The translations under genes were made by a program, and so were the position numbers. This document shows, one piece after another, positions 55,257 to 64,000 of a DNA stretch of 64,000 nucleotides (positions within the stretch are counted from its first letter, which is position 1; every line of letters begins with the position of its first letter). Under the pieces are notes generated by a model that was not told the DNA's origin, did no database searches, and worked only from the letters and a program-made list of their open reading frames with translations. Origin of the DNA: Macrothele yani (Eukaryota > Arthropoda > Arachnida > Araneae > Macrothelidae); the NCBI GenBank assembly GCA_039090855.1, contig CM076990.1, positions 200,823,232 to 200,887,231 of the forward strand, given 5' to 3'.

Positions 55257-55330
55257 ATACAGTTGAACTTCGGTATAATGAACTTCTATTAAGTGAATTT
55301 CTCAATCTAGCAAACATTTTCAGAGGAATT
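55257..55330. mobile_element. pogo/Tigger-like terminal fragment
   Basis: TACAGTTGAACTTCGGTATAA followed by TGAACTTCTATTAAGTGAAT resembles the CAGTCAAACTTTGATTTAACGA end of the Tigger element at 10407. The opposite end was not found, so this is a single-end fragment or chance similarity. Confidence 0.35.
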
Positions 55331-55670
55331 TGAAATTAAAAACAACAACAAAACGAAGCACAAGAAAATGGAAAATGACTACCGTTTAATGAAGTCAATT
55401 TCCGTTTTATGAATTTATTATTTTAGAATTTCCATGTGTCTGCTAGTTTACTCTGAGATTTTTAAATAACTACCTCATTTTCCATTTTCTTATCTGTATT
55501 TTTGTCCCTTTATTCACTCGTTCCCTATTCATAACAGAATTTTTGCTCCACCTGCCACAATTGTCACAGTCATTGTTACTCTGGGCTCATTAATTTCAGC
55601 AAAAGTAAGCATTAATAATCTTTTTTAATACTATTTAAGTTAAGAAAGTATATGAACGATAGAAAACTGT

Positions 55671-56306
55671 ATTAAGAACACAGTTTGCCGTCTTTACATG
55701 ATTTTAAAAAATTACGGTTAAAAAGATATATACATTAGAACATGAGCACTTTCAAGTCCACTGTGGACCTGTCATCAGATGGTGTGGTTGCATTATGCCC
55801 TGGGAGGGTATATATTATATAGTATGCACACTGACGAAACAGTATGTTTTGGCATGCACATGCTCACTACACAATCATGTCGTTTCATTAGAGCAGCCGG
55901 TATTGTCTTATTCGCTGTAATAGTTACAAAGTAGTTTCCATGGCAACAGTATAATGATAGGGGTATCGTCGTTACAGCATTCTGCCCTATGTTTATGTAT
56001 CAATAACGACGATACCCCTATCATTATACCGTTGCCATGGAAACTACTTTGTAACTATTACAGCGAAAGAGACAATACCGGCTGCTCTAATGAAACGACA
56101 TGATTGTGTAGTGAGCATGCGCATGCCAAAACATACTGTTTCGTCAGTGTGCATACTATATAATATATACCCTCCCAGGGCATAATGCAACCACACCATC
56201 TGATGACAGGTCCACAGTGGACTTGAAAGTGCTCATGTTCTAATGTATATATCATTTTAACCGTAGTTTTTAAAATCGTGTAAAGACGGCAAACTGTGTT
56301 TTTAAT
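55671..56306. repeat. Foldback element with about 304-bp arms
   Basis: Arms 55671-55974 and 56004-56306 are reverse complements with scattered mismatches; the loop is 29 bp. A 12-bp direct repeat, GATAGAAAACTG, lies at 55658-55669 and 56337-56348, leaving 30 unpaired bases on the right. No coding frame. The arms are unrelated to those of the 33100 foldback. Confidence 0.85.
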
Positions 56307-56525
56307 ATCCTTCAGCACGAAAAATTGACTTCCTATGATAGAAAACTGACTTCTGGATTTACACATGACTAGATTAATTAAATTCCTAATTACAATAATT
56401 TTCCAATGACAATATCCCCACATCAACATTCTTACCAGCAGCAGAAAACGGAGTGTCCATTGACTTCCAAGCGAGAATGGATTTAGAGACCAACTCTATC
56501 TCCAAACGAACATGGGATGACTAAC

Positions 56526-56607
56526 TGTGCGGTTTTTCTGTTGCATTAGTAGAATGTTAGTTTTAAAAAACTAACATTCCACTAACTGTGCCGTTTTTCT
56601 ATTGCAT
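56526..56607. repeat. Short palindrome between direct repeats
   Basis: AATGTTAGTTTTAAAAAACTAACATT is a near-continuous palindrome (56557-56582). It is flanked by CTGTGCGGTTTTTCTGTTGC and CTGTGCCGTTTTTCTATTGC, direct repeats differing by two bases. Confidence 0.75.
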
Positions 56608-58239
56608 TTTTATTGGAAAATAATTATAGGACATTCATATTTCAAAAAGAAAACAAATTATGCTACCGGAACACGTGCTGGCTATATATATAAAAAAAAA
56701 GTACTGGAACACTGTTCCGGCCCCAATACACCACTGCTTTTAGCTCATTATATTCTGAAAGATGCTTAGTCATGTATAAACAACTGTAATATGTTATGCC
56801 TTATCCTCATTGATTTAAAAATTATATTTATCCAACAGATCCTTATTTCACATTCGTTTGTACATGCCTATACAGGAACTACAGCTATGGCTGTGAAAAG
56901 AGGCCTCAAGTCCTCTGGAATAGGTGTTTTTCCATCACCCAAATATTATAAACTAAAGTGAAAATGATTTCTGGAAGATTTTACTCATTTACTACAAAAA
57001 AATTACTTTTTTTTAATACTTCATTCAAAACTGCTATCAAAACTTCTTAGCTATTTCTTTAACCAGTTTCATATGAATTTTCAGCACAAAATTTTGTAAA
57101 ATCCTTCTGCTGAGGCAAGAGGCTCTTTTAGCCCATGAAGCCCCCCCCCACACACTGTTGGGTTTGCAGGGGCTGTCAGTACACCCATGTATGAGCATCT
57201 GGATATGTGGGTGGAATGGCATTCTAATGGCATCGAAATATTGCACGAAGTCCGTTGTTAAGAAAAACACTTAAAATTACCAAATACCGGAAACTTGTAT
57301 TAAGATAGTAAACATGATTATGTATGATATGATACTTATAACTTATGTGGTATTTATCGTCATCAAATCAAATATTTATGCCCACCAGTGGCACAGGTAC
57401 GTTTATGTTTTGGATTAGCTAAGCTACCTGCACGTAAAAATTTAAATCATAAACATATGAAGAAACATAAAACTCATTTGCTTTGCCTAAGAGAATCAAT
57501 TGTGAAAAATGACTCTCAACAACACGACTGGCATGAGGTGTCTTTACACCACTGGTATGAGGTGTCTTAATTTACAGGCTGACTTTGAAGACTTCACAGT
57601 TGGGCCCACCATTGCATTTCTTTGGCAACAGAGGAAAAGTTCACCCATTTATTCACACTGGCGAAACTTTGGCAGACAAAGAACGAAACTTCCAAGGTAC
57701 AAGTTGCTGCTTTTCTCCCCTTTGAGTAAGCACGCATTTTATGCTAACTGCTTTAGAGGCATGGGGAATGTACAGATTGTACTGTATGTAGTATGTGATA
57801 GTGAATTAAAATTACTGATATTTTGTGAGATGAATAAATAAAGAATTAAATGATTGATGAACTGTTGGAGGCTTGGACGCCCATAGCTTAATTTACAGGA
57901 GGGAACTAACTGAAATTGTGTGAATACAAACAACATTTACAAACACCACTTGCAAATTTGTCTTAATTTCTCTGTTCTCTAACCATTTTACCATACACAC
58001 GCAAGTTCCTGCAAGTTCCTGAAGGACAAGCATAGTGGGCTGCCCTGCACTTAGTGTGTAAAGTGCAATCATTAGTGGTCAGTGTTTATAAAAATTTGAA
58101 GACAAAATGCCTACATTTTGTGGCATTATGATTGCGGTATAAGAGAAATCGAGACCGTAAGTCTTTTTTTTCAGGCTACTAGCTGCTGTCTCTAAAGGCA
58201 GCAAAGAACAAATTCGCTTATATGCTGAACAAAGGGAGA

Positions 58240-59575
58240 TCGCTTCCCAGAGATTAGAAACCACTTTTTAATAAAGAGTTAGACTCTTCAAAGGCAGAGA
58301 ACCTTTTGAATGTTAGTTTTATCCAGAAATCAGTGATTTCTGGTAAAGCAGAGAATCTATCTTTTACTTGTTCAAATGCTATTGGAGTGCAATGCTTGCA
58401 CTTATTGGGCCAAGCATTTCATTCGTTGATTCAAACTTTGCAAGTTGAATCTAAAAGGCGTTAGCAGTTGTTGTTTTTTTGTTTTTGTTTTTTTTGTCTA
58501 GATTTTATTGCTACTGACTATTTTCTTATAGAACACCTTTTAGAGTTTGTCTCTTAGTCAAAATATTTTTGAAATAAACGCTTCGGTCCCCAATCGGCAC
58601 TTCTGTGCACATGTTTTTTTTTTTTTTTTTTTGCTTTTTCTCCAGGGACTTCTTTTCAGAAAGGTTCCTGGTTGATCTAGGGGGTGTTGAAACTTTTCAT
58701 AGTTTTTATAGGGCTAAAAGTTCATTTGTTAGCAAACCTGACTTTTAGTTAAAATCAAACCTCTGGCTCTTCAGTATTTTTTAGAACTCGAGCACACCGT
58801 TCCCAGGGCTCATTGTTTTTTGCAAGTTTTCGGCTTTTCGCTTTTAAGGTTATTTGTCCGTCTGTGTTTATGTATTTTAGTTTACTACTTTGTTCTATAT
58901 GATATTTCCTCCCCAAACTACCGTTGATTTTATTTATTTATTTATTATTATTTTTTTTTTGGTTGGAGGTTTAACGACCACCGTGAGCAACTCAATGGGC
59001 TATAAGCAGTCGCCCGTCCCTAATTTAGGGTCACTGGTTCCAGGGAAGGGAAAGAGCCAGTGCCGTAAGACAAACACAACATCCATGCCTCACCGGGATT
59101 CGAACCCGGACCCCGTTCGGACGAATGATCAGAGGCCATCGCTTAGACCACTACGCCACCGGGGCGGCCGATTTTATTTTTAGTACACCTGGAGCTGAAG
59201 CATACTTTTGGCGAAAAATGCAAATAATAGCTAAAATTATTGTCCAAATCAAATGAAATTCTTTTTAAGGTCTAGGTCTGTTTACAGGTCGGTATTGTGC
59301 TGCTAAATTTATTTACGAAAAAATAGATTATAGGGCACAAATCCCAGCAAAATTATTTTGTTTTTTCACCAGAATTTTACGAAAAAAAAAGATTTCACTT
59401 ATTTTTCTAAGGCTTGGAAATCGCTTCATAGAGCTTAAGACACTTTTTTGTTGAGTTAAACGCTCAAAAAGACATAGAACCTTTCAAGGGTGAGTTTTAT
59501 CCAAAATCAGCGATTCCTGGAAAGAAAGTAAACCTATCTTTCTTTACTCAGTTCTCCCCATCTGGAGGGGGGGTG
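58240..59575 (+). repeat. Direct repeat of a roughly 140-bp non-coding unit
   Basis: 58240-58395 and 59420-59575 share, in order, an AATCGCTTC/GATCGCTTC-like start, CAAAGGCAGAGAACCTTTTGAATGTTAGT versus CAAAAAGACATAGAACCTTTCAAGGGTGAGT, then TTTTATCCA and CAGTGATTTCTGG/CAGCGATTCCTGG. The identity is moderate. A SINE lies between them. Confidence 0.5.
58955..59169 (-). mobile_element. tRNA-derived SINE family 1 (copy d), best preserved
   Basis: GATTTTATTT flanks it at 58926-58935 and 59170-59179. On the minus strand the head is GGTGGCGTAGTGGTCTAAGC (A-box) and GGGTTCGAATCCCGG (perfect B-box), with a long variable region between as in a type II tRNA. The body matches the other copies. A poly-A-like tail with TTTATTTA repeats lies at 58930-58955. 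Confidence 0.88.
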
Positions 59576-60269
59576 AAAACTTTACTTATTAAAGCAGCGT
59601 ACCTATTTTAAAGAATACTGACGGCAAGAAATTGTTATATGCTTCGAAACTTTTATATGTCTCGAACTGTTCTGCGGGAAAGGCACTTCGACCAAAGACG
59701 AAGTAATAAAAAAATTTACTATTTGCACTTTCGGAAAACTTTTCGCATAACCTTCTAAGATACTTGCATTCAGCACATAAGGATCTTTTCCTTCAATCGC
59801 TTTATTTTTTTTCAAAATACCGCATTTTGTACTCGGAAGTTAAAGTTTCAAAGTAAGACGCCATCATTTCAACGGGGCTGGTTGTCCTTCACTTACGTTG
59901 CTAAGGCTCGTTGCCATGCTGAGAGTCACGTGTCTGCTGCATCCTCATACTGCAGAACTATCTTGAGACTCTGTTGGTAGATTGAAGGGAGTATCCACAC
60001 TCCCCTCACTTTCGAAAAAAGTGTTTTGGTGCAGTGGCGAGAAAATAAATGCCCTTTTCAGAGCAAAATCCAGCGTAGTCCTCACAGAGAATTTTGCTGA
60101 CAGATTGCTGGTACTTCGACGCAATGCTGACCCCCTAGTCCCAGGACTCTTTGTTTCAATACTAGGCCAAAGTCCGGCGCGCTCCCGGATTACTAAGTTT
60201 TAGCTAGAGTGGGAGACCCCCAGGGTGCCCACTCAGCACTTAGTTGTGTTTTCTATCTCTCTCACAGAG

Positions 60270-61640
60270 ATGTTAGCTGACCAGAAGGGATCAGCGGTCC
60301 CAAAGGGAATAACCCCTAAACCATCCGGGCCATCCCGCACTTTGAAGGTAGTGGCAAAAAAACTACCAAGCCCAGCTGGTAGTCCCATGGGGGGGGGGGG
60401 GTCCCCAACCTTCCCGAGCCATCTCGGAAGACTGTGCCGCAGCGTGCAGAGTTACTTCTGGCCACTACAGCTCAAAAGGTGTCTTCCCCTGACTCTGCCG
60501 GGCCAACCCGGTCAAAACGTGGCCCACTGTTTTGCTATCTTTATCCTTGGTAACTAAGGGGGAAAACATCGTCCCAACCCGGGCAGAACAGGGATCACTA
60601 GCTGGCTCTCTGATGTCCCGGTCGGAGGCCAACCAGCTAGTCGATACTACCCTAGTGGCTACACCCGGAGAGTTCTGTGCCCAGATTAGTACCTATCTAG
60701 CCGAGGTGGAGTCTGTCATGAGTGAAAACTCCCAGGTCACTAAGGCTATGAGTGATAGGGTACGAGCAGTGCTGCGTAAGGTACGTATTGCTTGTGAGAA
60801 GCAGAGCATTCTCACTGCAACCTTGGAAGGCAGGTTGCAGGAATGTAGGGAGGAGTGTAAGAGCTCTGTCCCAGAGGTGGTTTCCTACACCACTGCGGCT
60901 AGGAAAAGGGCTAAGAAAGCGCAAGGGCGGGCGCCTGCCCCACGAAAGCAGAAGTTAGTGGGAGGACAGGAGACACGTTCATTTGGTCTATATACAGTTG
61001 AGAATACGTCCTCTGATGACGTAAAGAAGACCCTGCAATCTGCAGTGAACCCTGCCAAACTGCGGACGGGTTCAAGGGAGTTCGTAGAATTAGGAAAGAA
61101 GAGGGTAACGGTGGAATGTTCGAAACTTTAGGACCTTAACCGCCTTGCAAAAGAGTTGAGGAGCAATCTCCTGACCAAGGATTGCACACTCTCCAAAGCC
61201 TCTCAGAAGAGACTCCCCGTCTCATCGTGTACGATACTGACGGGGAGCTCTCTCTCAAAGAGATTTCGAGGACGGGGTTAGAGAACAGAACCCGGACCTC
61301 GAAGGCAGGTTTACAGCCCGCTTCCCCATCAAGGCCAAAGGAGGCAAGATTCACTGGGTCGTGGACGTACAGCTACTTGCCTTCAAGGCTTTGATCAAGA
61401 GAGGAAGACTGAACCTGTGTTGGTCAGTCCTCTGCCTTAAAGAGTTCTTGCGGGGATTCAGGTGTTTCCGCTGTAACGGCTTCGACCACTTTAAAAGCAA
61501 CTGCAAAGCTGCGGAAGATAGGTGTAACAGGTTCGGTGCAGTTGGGCATCGGTATCACAAGCGCACAGCCACACCTAAGGGCAGCAACTGCTCTGCTGCG
61601 AATGCTAAGTTCTGCCTGAGGCTAGATGAGAGTCAGTAAG
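60270..61640 (+). pseudogene. LINE ORF1 (gag-like) relic, Jockey/R1-type
   Basis: Three frames in succession (60270-60557, 60532-61131, 61361-61639) make a gag-like protein: a Pro/Ser-rich start, a coiled-coil-prone middle (VESVMSENSQVTKAMSDRVR), a KKAQGRAPAPRKQK linker, a domain with SSDDVKKTLQSAVNPAKLR and RVTVEC, and a CCHC zinc knuckle CFRCNGFDHFKSNC followed by two decayed knuckles. ORF1 proteins of this group bind element RNA. Homopolymer-associated shifts near 60390 and stops after 61131 disable it. No endonuclease or RT follows; the sequence leaves the element by about 61930, after AAATAAAGG. Confidence 0.7.
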
Positions 61641-62215
61641 ACCTACCCTTGTCTTATTCAGGAACTTGAGCAGATTAAAAGCCGCGTCAACTACGGTTGG
61701 CCGGCAGTTAGAAGATATATCAGAGGCACGAAGATTTCGTGATCGAACGAGAGGTTAGAAATTTAAAACTGAAGAGGAGTACGATGACTCTGGCCCGAAG
61801 TCATCACCGCAGCATAGGCCCTAGTGCTGCGGACCTTGTAAATAATTTTGTGAAATAATCTGCTGTTTTATCTTTGTGAGAGGGCTCATAAAATAAAGGA
61901 TTATTTTCCAGATACGTGAGACCCTCAGTATAAATGTGCATGTACTATTTTTTTTACTTTACTAAGATATCAATAAAGGACATCTGTCCCAAAACCTCGC
62001 GTTGGCAAATGCATCTTCCAGCCAGACGCGAAATTAAGCGCCCCTGCCCATTAGCACGTCGCACGCTCGGGCTATGGCCGAAGGGTGAGAAGTGTCGGTT
62101 CCGTAGGGCAGCAGACCCTGTCGGTCCCTGGACCGATCCTGTTCGGGTGCAGGACCTTTGGTTCCTGGATCCTGGCAGGATTGCTCGCGCAACACCGTCA
62201 CCATAAAAAATTTTG
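61640..62215 (+). other. GC-rich tail region of unknown nature
   Basis: GC-rich DNA continues from the LINE relic to about 62215 with an AT-rich interruption (61835-61980). The segment 61985-62215 contains CGAAATTAAGCGCC and TTCGGGTGCAGG but fits no RNA gene I can fold. It may be LINE 5' UTR or 3' UTR sequence. Confidence 0.3.
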
Positions 62216-64000
62216 AGAGTTCGACTTATCCCTGCGGAGTCCGTATCTGGACGGAGCAGGTGCAGGCATCAGATAGCTTACCTTAGTGAAAGTGCATTGG
62301 TCTGTTGTGCGTAAAATGTTTAGCCACGAAGCACAGCTTATGTCACAGTTCAATTCTTTATGGCGTATTCTAAGAGTTTTTTTCCTGATATCTGTATGCA
62401 AGACAATCCTATCTGCAGTTGTCAAGCAGGTATCATAGAAGTGTTGCTTTAGAAAATTCCAGTGATTTTAAACGCAGTCATTTCATTTCATATACTGCTA
62501 AAATCAAATTGCTTTTGCAATATGGGTAGAAAATGTAAAGCATCTGAACATTTGCATGATTATTTTGACGCATGTATAGACGCGAGGTGAGGACGACCGA
62601 ATTTAGATTATAAGAACCATTTTGCGCATTTGTCTCCCGGACCTCTCGTGTGATTGATTCCCAACTCCAATCATTTACATAACCCAACTGTCGACATATG
62701 CCTACCAATCAGTATGGCGCCCCAACAAATATTTAGTATTGTGGTACAGTGTTTTAGCTTTGTATTAACTGTAGTTTAAGCCTCTTAACTAAGTTCTTAG
62801 CTAACTTCGTAGAACACATATTCAAACTTCTTGAATGCTTAAGTAACTACTATCGGGCAGAGAAAAGAATCAGCATAAGAGACTTCGTAACAATTCCGAA
62901 GTCTTTATTCTTTCAATCACTAAGTGGTCAAAGGTGATGAATATAATCCACTAATATGACATGACTTTCGGGTATCCACACAGAATTCAATCGAATGACA
63001 ATAGTCGATCACTCACACACACGCACACACACACACAAGCTTTAATTCTAGTAATACCAGCGCTTTACAATCTACTCCTCGCTATCTCTCTACTACATAA
63101 ATTTTTTCAACTATCTCTCTCTCTCCCTCTCCCTCTCACTCATATATTTTGTCACTCTTAGCTCTCGTCTACCCTCTTACATTCCATGTTGACATTTTAT
63201 CTGACCCTGACTCACTGTCAGAGTCCAGGCCAGCATTAGCCATCGTGCACTCTGTGCGCCAATATTTGTTTACACACTACACAAGCTATGTTGTGCAAGT
63301 GCGTACATATACATTCATTGTCATCACTGGCGTCATACTTAAATATTTAGTTCCACTTTGCATAAAATTAAATAAGATAATCGGAATATAGCGCAAACAT
63401 TTGGTTTCTATAAAAAAATCAATGTCTTCAAAAAATTGTGTTTTAACCACCAATACCGAATAAACACTTAAGAACTAAGACAGACAAGCAAGCTAGAAAT
63501 AGGGGGTGTGGGATGTGGTTTGTACCCTACCTTCCTAATTGTCTAAAGCTACCGATTTTTTTTTTCGCAGTCACGTTCCTTGGACATCAATCACTAAGTT
63601 GTCAGCAGCGCACCATGCACTCAATGAGCTTTGGTAGGGTTATAAAGCCTTAAATGCCAGAGCGGGAGTAATGAACGACCGTTCGAGAGCAGAAGACACA
63701 CACCGAGACTGCGAATGATCTTTTCTCGCTCAAAGGATAATTTTGAAGTTTTTATTATTATTTTTTTTTTGCTGTTTTTGTTGCAGTTATTGTTTGTTTG
63801 TTTATTTGACATAATTCTGTTGAGGCTTTTTTATTTCTCCCTAGCTTTATAAAACATATAAGCAGTCACCAACAGTAACTCCAATCAATCCACGCAGGGG
63901 TGATATGCCAAATCGATAACAACCTGTTCACATAAACTGCAAGATGAATGATGGCGGGGTGGGGGTGGAGATTTTCAAGTTACACTTGCTGATCAAAGCA

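Larger units (their letters stand above)
55198..64000 (-). other. Jagged-like gene, partial intron upstream of the EGF 2 exon
   Basis: At least 8.8 kb with no DSL-domain exon on the minus strand. It holds a pogo-like end (55257), an inverted repeat (55671-56306), a small palindrome (56526-56607), a SINE (58955-59169), a LINE ORF1 relic (60270-61640) and a GC-rich block to about 62215. Positions 56650-58070 and 62220-64000 contain short frames and microsatellites ((CA)n near 63014-63038, CT-rich 63111-63140) but nothing recognisable. Confidence 0.65.

Noticed and set aside
59080..59169. Possible tRNA gene (good A- and B-boxes, long variable arm); likewise at 54430-54500 and 25730-25800
   Set aside because: The acceptor stem is not closed and the sequence continues into a repeated SINE body with target duplications; these are SINE heads.
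61985..62215. 5S rRNA-like words (GAAATTAAGC .. ATTAGCAC)
   Set aside because: Only short words match; the order and stems of 5S rRNA cannot be formed. Left as unassigned GC-rich DNA.
55198..64000. Searched for the DSL-domain exon of the Jagged-like gene
   Set aside because: No minus-strand frame shows the expected cysteine pattern between acceptor and donor sites; the exon is most likely beyond the window.

Overview
This is AT-rich animal nuclear DNA. The only host gene visible is a Notch ligand of the Jagged/Serrate type on the minus strand. Eight exons lie between 55197 and 3629. They encode the end of EGF repeat 1 through about EGF repeat 11, counted against the vertebrate Jagged layout. 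Both ends of the gene lie outside the window: the DSL and N-terminal exons at higher coordinates, and the later EGF repeats, membrane segment and tail at lower coordinates. Introns run from 3.3 to 14.2 kb. The very varied transposon load (Penelope-like elements with GIY-YIG, a Polinton scrap, Tigger/pogo, Tc1, hAT, Ty3/gypsy, several LINE groups, tRNA-derived SINEs) and the protein sequence suggest an invertebrate, but I cannot name the phylum.

All other recognisable sequence is mobile DNA lying in the introns, mostly decayed and deeply nested. From low to high coordinates: Penelope-like element (PLE) relics of families B and C (0.3-2.4 kb); a diverged PLE family D interrupted by LINE pieces and a Polinton DNA-polymerase fragment (4.3-8.9 kb); a 6.7-kb Tigger element carrying an inverted PLE-A dimer (10.4-17.1 kb); a second Tigger relic (18.7-20.2 kb); SINEs and a LINE tail (25.5-26.8 kb); a nearly intact, GC-richer Tc1 element (27.7-29.1 kb); a nearly full-length PLE-A (29.3-31.7 kb); a 1.1-kb foldback (33.1-34.2 kb); a Ty3/gypsy element with both LTRs (34.75-38.77 kb); a 5'-inverted LINE nested in a mini-PLE (38.95-40.9 kb); hairpins and a mariner scrap (42.4-43.0 kb); a second copy of the same LINE (46.5-47.4 kb); a hAT element (49.76-52.61 kb); a foldback (55.67-56.31 kb); and a LINE ORF1 region (60.3-61.6 kb).

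Three PLE families share one architecture. Several copies have target-site duplications that I could pair exactly (16, 12, 12 and 10 bp). Where the 5' end survives, it is a short leader followed by an inverted copy of the element's own 3' end. Families A, B and C all carry CTGANGA, exactly 19 nt, then AAAATTYG near the 3' end, which is the layout of a minimal hammerhead ribozyme. One PLE-A insertion is a head-to-head inverted dimer inside a single target-site duplication.

The second theme is inverted duplication at every scale: 15-bp arms inside a LINE, 41-52-bp near-perfect hairpins, and 304-bp and 517-bp foldbacks. Some may reflect self-priming or twin priming during retrotransposition, others replication template switching. 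I see no prokaryote-style system, CRISPR array, rRNA gene or functional tRNA gene. The strongest candidates for something new are the PLE terminal ribozyme architecture, the single-event inverted PLE dimer, and a 146-bp poly(A)-tailed perfect hairpin that behaves like a retroposed RNA.
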